Positions 7,711 to 19,027 of a DNA stretch of 64,000 nt are shown here, piece after piece. The position numbers were made by a program, and so were the translations under genes. Origin of the DNA: Pseudoselenomonas ruminis (GTDB lineage: Bacteria; Bacillota; Negativicutes; Selenomonadales; Selenomonadaceae); assembly GCF_008271295.1 (NCBI RefSeq), contig NZ_VTOY01000001.1, positions 1 to 64,000 of the forward strand, read 5' to 3'. How positions within the stretch are numbered: the first letter of the stretch is position 1; every line of letters starts with the position of its first letter. The notes below the pieces were generated by a model that made no database searches, was not told where the DNA came from, and worked only from the letters and a program-made list of their open reading frames with translations.

Positions 7711-9772
7711 AGATACCCATCTCGATATTGTGGATGATTGTCGTAAGTTTTTCCATTTCAGCGGCAGTCCGTTCGTTGATGGCCTCGAGTGCCTGAATCG
7801 ACTGCGTGGATTTTTGGATATGGGCGACACCTTCGTTGAGGCTCTTGTGGAGATTCTTCATCTCGGCCGCGAAGTGTTTGTCGAATTCGTTGATCTTATC
7901 TTCGAAGTCCTTGTTGGCCGAGAGGATGTTGTCGATTTCAGCGACGTCGTGCAGCAGGACCTTGATGGCCTCGTCGGAGGTATGCAGGCTCGTCTGCGTG
8001 TTTTCCGAGAGCTTGCGGACTTCCTGGGCGACAACGGAGAATCCGCGGCCAGCCTCGCCAGCCCGGGCAGCCTCGATGGCGGCGTTGAGGGCGAGCAGGT
8101 TCGTCTGCGCGGCAATCTCGTTGATCATCTTCATGACATCGTCAATCTTCTGCGTGCTCTGCGAGAGCATGTCGAGTTTCGGCGTGATCTCACGGTTGCG
8201 GTCGGTCAGCTGATTGAAAAGACCGTTCTGCTCGTCGATGCCCTTGGAGAGCTGCTGGATAGCCTCCTGGATAAGGTCGACATCCCCGGACATGCGCATG
8301 ATGGTCTGCACGATGCCAGGCATCTTCGACTGGTAATCCTTGAACATATTGATGAGGTTGTCCTTGAGTATCTCGGTGTGTTTCTGCCGGTCGATGACGC
8401 GTTTGAAGAAGAACGAGTTGCAGTTTGCATAGCTGCGCGCAAAGTTATCGACATAGGCGTCAGAGAAGGACTGTCCTTCGGGCACGTGGTAGAAACAGAT
8501 GGCTGTCAGCGTCTCATTGACATGAAGCCCCATGATTTCACCAAAGCTTGAGAAACCAGCAACGGGTAAATCATCGAAGAAGTCCATATGCTTGATTTCT
8601 TCCGGATAGCCGAGACGGCGCAGGATGCAGTCATTGAGGATAGCGCCGACGGCATGTGGTTTGCCGTTCGTGTAGCTGCGGATATCGCGGTTAAGTGTTG
8701 ACTCGAGTGACTGGCGTTTGAGCAGGTAAAGTTTCTCGCCCGTTACGACATCGCAGAAGAAACTGATGCGGTCATTGACATCGTCGATGCCGGAAATCGT
8801 GCGGACAAAATCATCGCCGTTGACATCGGTGGCAAACGTATATCCCTGCAGCTTTGTCTGCAGGTCAGCCGTGCTGCTGGCGCCAAAGTGGTCTTTGAGC
8901 GTCTCGATAAAGGAGACCGGTTCGCCGTTTGGACCTTCGACGGTCTCGACGTAGCGCAGGGCGGTGTTGGCACTGCCAACGGTGAATACGTCACCCGTGC
9001 GCTCGACGGCCTGCGATTTGAAGATACCATAGCGATAGGCCTTCTTGAGGCGGATCAGCGTGATGACTGCATGATTTTCAAGACACTGCTTGTCATTGTA
9101 GATATACGTATGCGTAAAGGTCATATCGCCAGCCGAGCTGCCGCCGATAAACGGAATCGGATATTTGCCCGACTCGAATAGTGCCTGCAGCACGAAGGTC
9201 TCGCAGGCCGACGCGCCATCGATGTAAATCATGGCGAAAGAATGCGCAACGCTGAGGCGGAACGGAACCGGCAGCTTGTCGATTTCGCGGCGGATGGCGG
9301 CAACGCGCTCATTGACCGTGAGCTCGACTTCGCCGCGGCGGAGGTCTTCGCTCGGTAGCGGGATGCTCATGATATGCGCTTCTTCAATCATGCGGTTCGA
9401 GAAGGATTGAAGAAGTACTTTGGCCCGGCCATCTGGTGCTTCGCAGTAAAGCGTACGGCTGCCCTGCGGGCGGCAAAGCTCGCCGGAGGTGGTCATCAAA
9501 ATAACCTTGGTGGTAGTTGGAACTTCACGTTTGATCGCTGAAGCAACTTCGGAAAGATTGAGATCTGGCGATACAAAGCCCATGATGAGCGCACAGCCCT
9601 CGGCGACATCAGCTAGGTCTTTGAGACGGACTGCCGTAAGGTCACTTTTGCCAAGGTAAGCAACCTTCATATCCTGCTGCGTGGAGACAACAGGAGCAGC
9701 TGGGGTAACGCGGGCAGCTGCCGGGCTGGCAGCTTCGGCTTTCTTCATAGTCGAAGAAAAAATATTCATCAT
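7709..9772 (-). CDS. soluble FIST-domain methyl-accepting chemotaxis protein
   Basis: Predicted cytoplasmic chemoreceptor of 687 residues with no transmembrane segment. The N-terminal half matches FIST N and FIST C sensory domains ([16 protein letters not shown] near residue 215; [12 protein letters not shown] near 410), thought to bind small ligands. The C-terminal part is an MCP signalling domain with the hairpin tip [21 protein letters not shown] and [14 protein letters not shown], which would contact CheA and CheW. An Ala/Pro-rich linker lies at the N-terminus. ATG 9772 follows GAGAGGTG; a second ATG directly follows. No chemotaxis genes are nearby, so it must work with a system encoded elsewhere. 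Confidence 0.9.
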   Translation of the reverse strand: MMNIFSSTMKKAEAASPAAARVTPAAPVVSTQQDMKVAYLGKSDLTAVRLKDLADVAEGCALIMGFVSPDLNLSEVASAIKREVPTTTKVILMTTSGELCRPQGSRTLYCEAPDGRAKVLLQSFSNRMIEEAHIMSIPLPSEDLRRGEVELTVNERVAAIRREIDKLPVPFRLSVAHSFAMIYIDGASACETFVLQALFESGKYPIPFIGGSSAGDMTFTHTYIYNDKQCLENHAVITLIRLKKAYRYGIFKSQAVERTGDVFTVGSANTALRYVETVEGPNGEPVSFIETLKDHFGASSTADLQTKLQGYTFATDVNGDDFVRTISGIDDVNDRISFFCDVVTGEKLYLLKRQSLESTLNRDIRSYTNGKPHAVGAILNDCILRRLGYPEEIKHMDFFDDLPVAGFSSFGEIMGLHVNETLTAICFYHVPEGQSFSDAYVDNFARSYANCNSFFFKRVIDRQKHTEILKDNLINMFKDYQSKMPGIVQTIMRMSGDVDLIQEAIQQLSKGIDEQNGLFNQLTDRNREITPKLDMLSQSTQKIDDVMKMINEIAAQTNLLALNAAIEAARAGEAGRGFSVVAQEVRKLSENTQTSLHTSDEAIKVLLHDVAEIDNILSANKDFEDKINEFDKHFAAEMKNLHKSLNEGVAHIQKSTQSIQALEAINERTAAEMEKLTTIIHNIEMGI

Positions 9773-9888
9773 TTCGCAACACCTCTCTGCTTATGCCAAA
9801 AAATTTCATCGGAATGTTTTTTGAATTATTGCTTGTACTATTTATTTTTTATTTTTCGCCAAGCGAAAAAAATCTCCTGCCAAAAGCA

Positions 9889-10983
9889 TTATTTTATATA
9901 GGAAATATAGTGAGCAAAGGCGGCTGGGATGCTATACTTGCCGGCAATTTCTTCAGGGGTGGCCCAGATGAATTGGTCCCTTGCTTCGGCTGCCGTTAAT
10001 CCGGCCGTGTCCAGCTGGATTTTCCAGCCAGTCAGCTGCCAGGTAACATGGGAAAAGATGTGTTTGGCAGCAGGCAGTTTTTCAATTTTCACGGCTGTCA
10101 GCTGGTGCTTGCGCAGATAATCTTTGACATTTGACAAGTCAAGTTGACCAGTCAAATTGGGAAACTCCCATAGTCCGGCAAGCAGCCCGCGGTTGGGGCG
10201 TTTGTGCAGGGCTATACAGCTGCCCTGTTGGAGCAGCAGGATAGTGCGGTCTTCCACCTTCCTGGCTTTGGCAGTGGCTTTTTGCGGAAATTCCTGCTGG
10301 GTTTCTGTTTCGTTTGCCAGACACAGGCTGGCGAGTGGACAGCGGGAACAATGCGGCGCGCCATGGGGCAGGCAGATGGTGGCGCCGAGGTCCATAAAGG
10401 CCTGATTCAGTGCGCCCGCGTCTTTCCCCGTAGGATAGTGGGGCAGGAGCAGCTGCTCGAAGGCCGTTCGCGTACGCGCCGCCATGATGTCGTCACGGCA
10501 GGTGATGACGCGGGCGATAACGCGGAGGATATTGCCGTCAACAGCTGGCAGCGGCAGGCCGAAGGCGATGGAGGCGATGGCGTTAGCCGTGTAGCGGCCA
10601 ATGCCTGGGAGGGCCATGAGCTGTTTTTGCGTGGACGGGAGCTCTCCTTGATATTCTTTCATAATGACCTGCGCGGCTTTTTTGAGATTCCGCGCCCGTG
10701 AGTAGTAGCCGAGTCCCTGCCAGCATTTCATCAGAACTTCATCGTCAGCAGCTGCCAGAGCGGCAATATCAGGAAACGCTGCTAAAAAGCGGTGGTAATA
10801 GGGAATGACTGCTGTCGCCCGCGTTTGCTGCAGCATGATTTCCGAGAGCCAGGTGTGATAAGGCGTAGGTTCCTCACGCCAAGGGAGCTGGCGCGTTTGG
10901 GCCTGTCCCTTATACCAGGTGAGCAGTGGCGAAATGATTTCGCCGATGGTATCGGCATGGCCGGTAATGCGAACAGATTGCAA
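9889..10983 (-). CDS. mutY: A/G-specific adenine DNA glycosylase
   Basis: Base-excision repair enzyme that removes adenine mispaired with 8-oxoguanine. Visible features in order: the catalytic Glu region WLSEIMLQQTRA (about residues 45-56), helix-hairpin-helix LPGIGRYTANAI, catalytic Asp in PAVDGNILRV, four cysteines spaced C-x6-C-x2-C-x5-C for the 4Fe-4S cluster (CLPHGAPHCSRCPLASLC), and a C-terminal NUDIX-like domain that recognises 8-oxoguanine. The 364-residue length is normal. The likely start is a TTG at 10983-10981 after AAAGGA. It is divergent from the ilvN operon. Confidence 0.95.
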   Translation of the reverse strand: MQSVRITGHADTIGEIISPLLTWYKGQAQTRQLPWREEPTPYHTWLSEIMLQQTRATAVIPYYHRFLAAFPDIAALAAADDEVLMKCWQGLGYYSRARNLKKAAQVIMKEYQGELPSTQKQLMALPGIGRYTANAIASIAFGLPLPAVDGNILRVIARVITCRDDIMAARTRTAFEQLLLPHYPTGKDAGALNQAFMDLGATICLPHGAPHCSRCPLASLCLANETETQQEFPQKATAKARKVEDRTILLLQQGSCIALHKRPNRGLLAGLWEFPNLTGQLDLSNVKDYLRKHQLTAVKIEKLPAAKHIFSHVTWQLTGWKIQLDTAGLTAAEARDQFIWATPEEIAGKYSIPAAFAHYISYIK

Positions 10984-11243
10984 AATAGATGGTTCCTTTC
11001 CAATAGTTAAAATAGGTTTGCCTTATCGTATCACAAATGCTTGGGAAAGACTAGCAAGGAAAAAACATAAAAAGATAGCAAATCAAATGACGATTCAGAA
11101 AAAAGCAAGAAAATATAACCTGCGTTCCTTGTAAGATGGACAGATATGCTGAAAAATGAATTGATATGGCGAGCTTTGTACTTGGTAAGCGGAATAAAAT
11201 ATTAAAAATCATCGACAAAATACAAAAATGTTACAAAACTCTA

Positions 11244-11271
11244 TTGACAAAACCGTCTATCGGCGTAATAA
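11244..11271 (+). promoter_or_regulatory. promoter of ilv-leu operon
   Basis: TTGACA (11244-11249) and TAATAA (11266-11271) are 16 bp apart. The 366 bp between mutY and ilvN hold no ORF with a start signal and no T-box consensus or leader peptide that I can find, so the way the operon is regulated is not visible. Confidence 0.6.
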
Positions 11272-11349
11272 TGTATACATGCTTTACAACGTTACATTTT
11301 AGAAACAGCAACGACTTTGGTTTTAGGCAATATGGAGAGGAGAATGGCC

Positions 11350-12877
<1,528 letters not shown>

Positions 12878-12900
12878 TTGGTGCAATCGAACAGATTAAA

Positions 12901-12930
12901 AGCCTTCCCCCGAAGGGGAAGGCTTTCTTT
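12901..12930 (+). terminator. terminator between ilvC and leuC
   Basis: AGCCTTCCCC (12901-12910) pairs perfectly with GGGGAAGGCT (12915-12924) and is followed by TTCTTT. No new promoter is apparent in the 27 bases before leuC, so it probably attenuates rather than ends the operon. Confidence 0.8.
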
Positions 12931-12957
12931 AGGATATATGACTAGGAGGGCAACAAC

Positions 12958-14220
12958 ATGGGCATGAATATGAGTGAGAAAATCCTGGCCCGTCATGCAG
13001 GCTTGGAGTCGGTCAAAGCCGGTCAGCTGATTACCTGTAAGCTGGACATGGTATTGGCCAATGATATAACGGCGCCGCCGTCGATTAAGAAATTTGAGGA
13101 AATCGGACGGCCTGTTTTTGACAACGAGAAAATCGCCTTGGTTCCGGACCATTTCCAGCCGGCCAAGGATATCAAATCAGCGGAACTGGCCAAAGCTGTT
13201 CGCGACTTTGCCAATAAATGGAATATCGTCAATTACTTCGAGCAGGGCCGCGTTGGTATCGAGCATGTCATCCTGCCGGAAAAGGGCATCGTTGGCCCAG
13301 GCATGCTGACCATCGGTGCGGATTCCCATACTTGCACCTATGGCGCAGTCAATGGCTTTGCCACCGGTGTCGGCTCCACGGATTTGGGCGCAGCTATGGC
13401 AACTGGTGAAGCCTGGTTCAAGGTGCCGGAGGCGATTAAAGTCAATTTGACCGGTCAAAAGCCGGAAAACATCAACGGCAAGGATGTCATCCTGACGCTT
13501 ATCGGCATGATTGGCGTCGATGGTGCCCGTTATAAATCGCTGGAATTTACGGGCCCGGGCGTCAAGGAACTCACGATGACGGACCGCCTGACTATTGCCA
13601 ATATGGCGATTGAAGCCGGCGGCAAAAATGGCATTTTCCCGTTCGATGAAGTCTGCAAGGAGTATGTTGAGGGCCGCGTCAAGAAGCCGTATGAGCCGGT
13701 CGAGGCTGACGCCGATGCGCAGTACTGCCAGACGGTTGAAATCAATCTCAGTGAACTGAAGCCAGTGGTTGCGTTCCCGCATCTTCCGGGCAATACGAAA
13801 CGGGTAGAGGATATCGAAACGCCGATTGCCATCGACCAGGTAATCATCGGTTCCTGCACCAACGGCCGCTTGGAGGACATGCAGATTGCCGCGGAGATCC
13901 TCAAAGGCCATAAGGTGGCTGACCGCGTGCGCTGCATTATCATTCCGGGCAGCCCGGCCATTTATAAAGAATCCATGCGCCTTGGTTATATCGATGCGTT
14001 TATCGATGCCGGCTGCTCGGTATCGACGCCGACCTGCGGCCCGTGCCTGGGCGGTTACATGGGCATCATGGCAGCCGGCGAAAAATGCGTGTCGACGACG
14101 AACCGCAACTTCCGCGGCCGTATGGGACATGTAGACAGTGAGGTATATCTGGCAGGACCGCATGTTGCGGCAGCCAGTGCCGTCTTGGGACGCATCGCAA
14201 CGCCAGAGGAGGTAAAGTGA
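12958..14220 (+). CDS. leuC: 3-isopropylmalate dehydratase large subunit
   Basis: Catalytic iron-sulfur subunit of isopropylmalate isomerase in leucine synthesis. It belongs to the shorter (about 420 residue) LeuC/HacA branch of the aconitase family. Cluster ligands are the Cys in IGSCTNGR (about residue 300) and the pair in [10 protein letters not shown] (about 359-362). [11 protein letters not shown], the substrate loop, is present. ATG 12958 lies 7 bases after AGGAGGG. The stop is one base before leuD. Confidence 0.96.
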   Translation: MGMNMSEKILARHAGLESVKAGQLITCKLDMVLANDITAPPSIKKFEEIGRPVFDNEKIALVPDHFQPAKDIKSAELAKAVRDFANKWNIVNYFEQGRVGIEHVILPEKGIVGPGMLTIGADSHTCTYGAVNGFATGVGSTDLGAAMATGEAWFKVPEAIKVNLTGQKPENINGKDVILTLIGMIGVDGARYKSLEFTGPGVKELTMTDRLTIANMAIEAGGKNGIFPFDEVCKEYVEGRVKKPYEPVEADADAQYCQTVEINLSELKPVVAFPHLPGNTKRVEDIETPIAIDQVIIGSCTNGRLEDMQIAAEILKGHKVADRVRCIIIPGSPAIYKESMRLGYIDAFIDAGCSVSTPTCGPCLGGYMGIMAAGEKCVSTTNRNFRGRMGHVDSEVYLAGPHVAAASAVLGRIATPEEVK

Positions 14221-14221
14221 T

Positions 14222-14710
14222 ATGAAGTTAGAAGGTAAGGTATGGCGCTACGGCGACAATATTGATACAGACGTCATCATTCCCGCTCGTTATCTGAATT
14301 CGTTTGACCCGAAAGAACTGGCCAGCCATTGCATGGTCGATATCGATGAGAGCTTCTCCCAGAATGTCAAAGCTGGCGATATCATGGTGGGCGGCAAAAA
14401 CTTTGGCTGCGGCTCCTCGCGTGAACATGCGCCGGTAGCCATTAAAGCTTCTGGTGTGCCAGTGGTCATTGCGGCCAATTTTGCCCGCATCTTTTATCGC
14501 AACGGCATCAATATCGGCCTGCCGCTTTTGGAAATTGGCGATGATGTGGAAAAAATCAGTGCCGATGACCAGCTGCGGGTGGATACGGCTACGGGGGTAA
14601 TTGAAAATGTCACGACTGGCGATGTCTTCCATGCGAACCCCTTGCCGGGCTTTATTCAGGATATTGCCAAGGCTGGCGGTCTCATCAACTACATAAAGGA
14701 GAAAAAATAA
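14222..14710 (+). CDS. leuD: 3-isopropylmalate dehydratase small subunit
   Basis: Small (swivelling domain) subunit partner of LeuC. The 162-residue length and the motifs DNIDTDVIIPARYLN, GGKNFGCGSSREHAP and ANFARIFYRNGIN are typical of the short LeuD that pairs with the 420-residue LeuC type. AGGAGGTAAAG precedes the ATG. It starts one base after leuC and ends two bases before leuB, a tight operon. Confidence 0.96.
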   Translation: MKLEGKVWRYGDNIDTDVIIPARYLNSFDPKELASHCMVDIDESFSQNVKAGDIMVGGKNFGCGSSREHAPVAIKASGVPVVIAANFARIFYRNGINIGLPLLEIGDDVEKISADDQLRVDTATGVIENVTTGDVFHANPLPGFIQDIAKAGGLINYIKEKK

Positions 14711-14712
14711 CT

Positions 14713-15780
14713 ATGGCGTATAAGATTACGGTAATTCCGGGCGACGGCATCGGCAAAGAAATCACCGATTCAGCCGTAGAAGTTTTAAAGAAAGCCGATG
14801 AGAAGTTTAGCCTGGGCCTCTCGTTTGCCTATCATGATGCCGGCGGTACGGCTTATGATAAATTCGGCACGCCGCTGCCGCAGGAGACCATCGATGCCTG
14901 CAAGGAGTCGGATGCGGTATTGTTCGGTGCTGTGGGCGGGGACAAATGGGATAACGTTGACCCGGCTCTTCGCCCCGAAAAGGCCATCCTTGGCCTGCGC
15001 AAGAATCTCGACCTTTATGCCAACCTGCGTCCGGTAAAGGTCGCCGATGCGCTGGTCGACTATTCGCCGCTCAAACCGGAACTCGTGCGCGGCGTCGACC
15101 TCGTTATCGTGCGTGAGCTCGTCGGCGGCATCTATTTCGGCGACAAATGCGAATCCGAGCAGCACAATGGTGCAGAACGGGCTTGGGATTTGGAAAACTA
15201 TTCCGTTCCGGAAGTTGAGCGCATCGCAAAACTCGCCTTCGAGACGGCGAAATTGCGCCGCGGGAAGGTCACATCAGTCGATAAGGCAAACGTGCTGGCA
15301 ACGTCGCGGCTCTGGCGCCGCACGGTGGCCAAAACTGCCGAAGGATATAAGGATGTGGAGCTCAACAACCTCTACGTCGATAACTGTGCGATGCAGCTGG
15401 CCATCCGCCCGACGCAGTTTGATGTCATTGTGACGGGCAACCTGTTTGGCGATATTTTATCCGATGAGGCCGCTGTGGTTGGCGGTTCGATTGGAATGAT
15501 GCCGTCGGCTTCCATCGGTACCTGCACGAGCTTGTACGAGCCGATTCACGGCAGTGCGCCGGATATCGCCGGCAAGGGGATTGCCAATCCGATGGGAACC
15601 ATCCTGTCGGCCGCAATGCTGCTGCGCTATTCGCTGCATGAAGAGCAGGCGGCCAAGGCGATTGAAAACGCGGTAGATAAGGCATTGGCTGACGGTTATC
15701 GCACGCCGGACCTTTGGAAAGAAGGATTTTCGAAGGCGAATACCGAAGAGATTACACGGGTAATCTGTGAGCGTATTTAA
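14713..15780 (+). CDS. leuB: 3-isopropylmalate dehydrogenase
   Basis: Oxidatively decarboxylates 3-isopropylmalate with NAD+ in leucine synthesis. Motifs include IPGDGIGKE at the N-terminus, LRKNLDLYANLRPVK (substrate arginines), VRELVGGIYFG and the metal/NAD site GNLFGDILSDEAAVVGGSIG. The 355-residue length is typical. It is the fifth gene of the operon; ilvB follows after 38 bases. Confidence 0.96.
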   Translation: MAYKITVIPGDGIGKEITDSAVEVLKKADEKFSLGLSFAYHDAGGTAYDKFGTPLPQETIDACKESDAVLFGAVGGDKWDNVDPALRPEKAILGLRKNLDLYANLRPVKVADALVDYSPLKPELVRGVDLVIVRELVGGIYFGDKCESEQHNGAERAWDLENYSVPEVERIAKLAFETAKLRRGKVTSVDKANVLATSRLWRRTVAKTAEGYKDVELNNLYVDNCAMQLAIRPTQFDVIVTGNLFGDILSDEAAVVGGSIGMMPSASIGTCTSLYEPIHGSAPDIAGKGIANPMGTILSAAMLLRYSLHEEQAAKAIENAVDKALADGYRTPDLWKEGFSKANTEEITRVICERI

Positions 15781-15818
15781 GTCTTCCCACTTGGGGTAGG
15801 CTGTTAGGAGGCGATTGT

Positions 15819-17483
15819 TTGAATGGTGCACAAGCAGTAGCGGCCTGCCTCAAGGAGCAGGGCGTTACCACAGTTTTTGGCTATCCCGGCGGCATGATTC
15901 TGCCGCTGTATGATGCATTTTATGATGACAAGGACATTCATCAGGTGCTCGTTACGCATGAACAGAATGCGGCGCATGCCGCCGACGGTTATGCGCGGGC
16001 TACGGGGAAAGTCGGTGTCTGCATTGCAACGTCCGGGCCCGGCGCGACAAATCTCGTAACGGGCATTGCCACCGCCTTTATGGATTCCATTCCGATTGTG
16101 GCGATTACCGGTCAGGTGGATACGACGCTTCTCGGCAAAGATGCCTTCCAGGAAACCGATATCCTCGATGTCACCATGCCCATTACCAAGCATAATTACA
16201 AGGTAAAAGAGGCACGCCAGTTGGTGCCAACCATTCGGGAAGCTTTCAAACTGGCTCGCAAGGGCCGCCCAGGTCCCGTGCTCATCGATGTTCCGCGGGA
16301 TTTATTCTTTGCGGATGTCGAGTTTACGGCACTGGAACCGGAAGCAAAACGCGGCGGCGAACCGGATGCGGATTTTTTAATCTGTGCAGCTGAGGCGGCT
16401 GAGGAAATCGCCCGGGCAAAGCAGCCGGTGGTTATCGTTGGAGGCGGCGTTATTTCGGCCGGGGCCTCGGCTGAAGTCACGGCGTTTGTGGAAAAATTCC
16501 ATTTGCCGGTGGTCCATACCCTGATGGGCTTGGGGGCGATACCAAGCTCCCATCCGCAGTCCTTGGGCTTTGCTGGCATGCATGGCGAGAAAGCGGCCAA
16601 TCATGCGATTGCGGCTGCTGACTTAGTCGTGGCCATCGGCAGCCGTTTTGGCGACCGGCAGACGGGAAACCTCAAGAAGTATACCCAGGATACGAAGTTC
16701 ATTCATATCGATATCGACCCGGCTGAGATTGACAAGAATGTGCGCAATACGCTGGGGCTGGCTGGCGATATGAAAAAGATACTGGCGCTTATCATGCGCC
16801 ATGAGCCGGGCGGAGAACTTACCGACTGGTGGACGCAAATCCGCAAGTGGAAGGAATCCTACGAATACGATTATCACCTTAACCGTTTGACCGTGCCTTG
16901 GGCCATGCATCAAATCGCGGTCAGCACGCGGGGAAAAAAATACGCCTACGCTACCGATGTGGGCCAGCATCAGATGTGGGCGGCACTTCACCTTCGCGTT
17001 GAGGAACCGCGCACATGGCTGACATCTGGCGGTCTCGGGACGATGGGGTTTGGCTTGCCGGCAGCCATGGGCGCCCAGCTTGCCTATGGAGATACCCGGC
17101 GGGTAATCCATGTGGCCGGCGATGGCGGCATCAAGATGACGGGCAATGAATATTACACCATTGCGCGGCTGCAGCTGCCAATCATTTCGCTTATTGTGAA
17201 TAACACGAGCCTGGGCATGATTCGCCAGTTGCAGAAAGTCATGTACAAGGAGCGCTATATCGCCTGCGAGTTTGATTATCCGATGGATTATGCCGCCTAT
17301 GCGGGGAGCTTTGGCATAGAAGCCGAGAGCGTATCCACGCAGGAGGAATTTGCGGAGGCCTTGCAGCGGGCTTTGGAGGATAAAGAACATCCGCGAGTTA
17401 TCGTGCTTAATGTCTGGCGGAGCTTCGTGGAGCCGATGATAAAGGGCGGCGCCCGTATCGACGAGTTCGTCGAATTCAAATAA
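15819..17483 (+). CDS. ilvB: acetolactate synthase large (catalytic) subunit
   Basis: ThDP-dependent catalytic subunit that condenses two pyruvates, or pyruvate and 2-ketobutyrate. The catalytic Glu lies in VTHEQNAAHAADGYARATG (about residue 47), followed by GPGATNLVTGIA, a central FAD-binding domain, and the ThDP/magnesium motif GDGGIKMTGNEYYTIARL (about residue 433 onward). The 554-residue length fits. The start is TTG 15819, 7 bases after AGGAGG; the nearby ATG is out of frame. Its regulatory partner ilvN is the first gene of the operon. Confidence 0.95.
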   Translation: MNGAQAVAACLKEQGVTTVFGYPGGMILPLYDAFYDDKDIHQVLVTHEQNAAHAADGYARATGKVGVCIATSGPGATNLVTGIATAFMDSIPIVAITGQVDTTLLGKDAFQETDILDVTMPITKHNYKVKEARQLVPTIREAFKLARKGRPGPVLIDVPRDLFFADVEFTALEPEAKRGGEPDADFLICAAEAAEEIARAKQPVVIVGGGVISAGASAEVTAFVEKFHLPVVHTLMGLGAIPSSHPQSLGFAGMHGEKAANHAIAAADLVVAIGSRFGDRQTGNLKKYTQDTKFIHIDIDPAEIDKNVRNTLGLAGDMKKILALIMRHEPGGELTDWWTQIRKWKESYEYDYHLNRLTVPWAMHQIAVSTRGKKYAYATDVGQHQMWAALHLRVEEPRTWLTSGGLGTMGFGLPAAMGAQLAYGDTRRVIHVAGDGGIKMTGNEYYTIARLQLPIISLIVNNTSLGMIRQLQKVMYKERYIACEFDYPMDYAAYAGSFGIEAESVSTQEEFAEALQRALEDKEHPRVIVLNVWRSFVEPMIKGGARIDEFVEFK

Positions 17484-17500
17484 CAACTTCATAAAAGAAG

Positions 17501-17561
17501 GAAAATCACCCCGGTTTGTTGTATAATATTAAAGATGCAACGAAATCCGGAGGTGATTTTC
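17501..17561 (+). promoter_or_regulatory. inverted repeat masking the rfbA ribosome binding site
   Basis: GAAAATCACCCCGG (17501-17514) is complementary to 17547-17561 except for one bulged A. The right arm contains the rfbA ribosome binding site (GGAGGTGAT), and pairing can extend to the start codon. A TATAAT box (17522-17527) lies in the loop, so RNA started there would lack the left arm. A good -35 box is not visible. Confidence 0.5.
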
Positions 17562-17563
17562 TT

Positions 17564-18436
17564 TTGATAAGAAAAGGAATAATACTAGCAGGCGGTTCGG
17601 GAACGCGTCTCTATCCGCTCACGAAAGTTGTTTCCAAACAACTCATGCCGGTATACGATAAGCCGATGATATATTATCCGCTGAGTACGCTGATGCTGGC
17701 GGGCATTAACGATATCCTGATTATTACGACGCCGGAGGATCAGGAGTTGTTCCGGCAGCTTTTGGGTGATGGCAGCCAGCTGGGAATCCAGATTTCCTAT
17801 GCGGTGCAGCCAAGTCCCGATGGACTGGCACAGGCGTTTTTGATTGGGGAGCAGTTCATAAACGGTGAGGCCTGCGCCCTGATTCTCGGCGACAATATCT
17901 TTTACGGTTCGGACCTTGCGCAGGCCATGCAGCGGGCGGCATCCCTCGATGAGGGCGCGACGGTATTTGCTTATTATGTCTCTGACCCGGAACGCTATGG
18001 TGTAGTGGAATTTGATGCCGAGGGAAAAGCTCTGAGCCTTGAGGAGAAACCGAAGGAACCGAAGTCGAATTATGCGGTTACGGGGCTTTATTTTTATGAC
18101 AAGGATATCGTCGATATCGCCAAGACCATCCGTCCGTCGGCACGTGGGGAATTGGAGATTACAGACGTAAATAAGGTCTATTTGGAGCGCAACACACTGC
18201 AGGTGGAAAAGATGCGCCGCGGCTATGCCTGGCTCGATACCGGCACGCATGAATCCCTGCTGGATGCCGGTGCGTTCGTGCGCACTATTCAGGCGCGTCA
18301 GGGCTTAAAGATTGCCTGCCTCGAGGAGATTTCCTATCGCATGGGTTACATCGATGCTGCTCAGGTGGAGAAACTGGCCCAGCCATTGCTGAAAAATGAG
18401 TACGGAAAATATTTAATCAATATGCTGAAAGAGTGA
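17564..18436 (+). CDS. rfbA: glucose-1-phosphate thymidylyltransferase
   Basis: First enzyme of dTDP-sugar synthesis: dTTP plus glucose-1-phosphate gives dTDP-glucose. Motifs are [19 protein letters not shown] at the N-terminus, [16 protein letters not shown], and GDNIFYG with [21 protein letters not shown]. The start is TTG 17564, which gives the usual 290-residue protein beginning [11 protein letters not shown]; the ribosome binding site GGAGGTGAT precedes it. It forms an operon with rfbC and rfbB. Confidence 0.95.
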   Translation: MIRKGIILAGGSGTRLYPLTKVVSKQLMPVYDKPMIYYPLSTLMLAGINDILIITTPEDQELFRQLLGDGSQLGIQISYAVQPSPDGLAQAFLIGEQFINGEACALILGDNIFYGSDLAQAMQRAASLDEGATVFAYYVSDPERYGVVEFDAEGKALSLEEKPKEPKSNYAVTGLYFYDKDIVDIAKTIRPSARGELEITDVNKVYLERNTLQVEKMRRGYAWLDTGTHESLLDAGAFVRTIQARQGLKIACLEEISYRMGYIDAAQVEKLAQPLLKNEYGKYLINMLKE

Positions 18437-18441
18437 AACTA

Positions 18442-19008
18442 GTGAAAGCAACAGAAACAAAATTAAAAGGTGTATTTATACTGGAGCCGCAGGTATTTGG
18501 CGATGCACGCGGCTGGTTTATGGAGAGCTGGTCCAAGCGCAAAATGGAAGAGGCCGGCATAAACGTGGATTTTGTGCAGGACAACCAGTCCTTTTCGGCG
18601 CAGAAGGGAACGCTTCGCGGCCTTCATTACCAGCTGAATCCGAAGTGCCAGGCAAAACTTCTTCGCTGCACGCGCGGCAAGATTTTTGATGTGGCCGTCG
18701 ATATCCGCAAGGGATCGCCGCAGTATGGCCAGTGGGTTGGCGTTGAGCTTTCGGCGGATAATAAGAAACAGCTCTTCATTCCGCGCGGGTTTGCCCATGG
18801 CTTTATCACATTGACTGATGATGTCGAAGTGCAGTATAAGGCAGATAACTACTATGCGCCGGAATGCGACGGCAATATCCGCTGGGATGATGCGGATATC
18901 GGGGTAGAGTGGCCAATCGAGCCGGTCATCCTGTCCGATAAGGACAAGAACGCCCCGACGCTCAAGGAGAGGGCAGCAAATCACCTCAACTTTGTATATG
19001 AGGGTTGA
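18442..19008 (+). CDS. rfbC: dTDP-4-dehydrorhamnose 3,5-epimerase
   Basis: Epimerises dTDP-4-keto-6-deoxyglucose at C3 and C5. It is a cupin-fold enzyme of 188 residues with catalytic His in LRGLHYQL and Tyr in the VQYKADNYYAPECDG region, plus RGFAHGF. I chose GTG 18442 because the protein then begins MKATETKLKGVFILEP, aligning with the family N-terminus; an in-frame GTG at 18433 overlaps the rfbA stop and is the alternative. No rfbD (reductase) follows in this window. Confidence 0.92.
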   Translation: MKATETKLKGVFILEPQVFGDARGWFMESWSKRKMEEAGINVDFVQDNQSFSAQKGTLRGLHYQLNPKCQAKLLRCTRGKIFDVAVDIRKGSPQYGQWVGVELSADNKKQLFIPRGFAHGFITLTDDVEVQYKADNYYAPECDGNIRWDDADIGVEWPIEPVILSDKDKNAPTLKERAANHLNFVYEG

Positions 19009-19027
19009 TAGGAAAGAGGTAATTTCT

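Noticed and set aside
9852-9870. Hairpin TTTTTCGC/GCGAAAAA downstream of mutY
   Set aside because: No T-run follows on the mutY strand, and the stem is mostly A-T; too weak to call a terminator.
10984-11349. T-box or leader-peptide attenuator before ilvN
   Set aside because: No T-box core sequence, no branched-chain-rich leader ORF and no terminator/antiterminator pair could be found.
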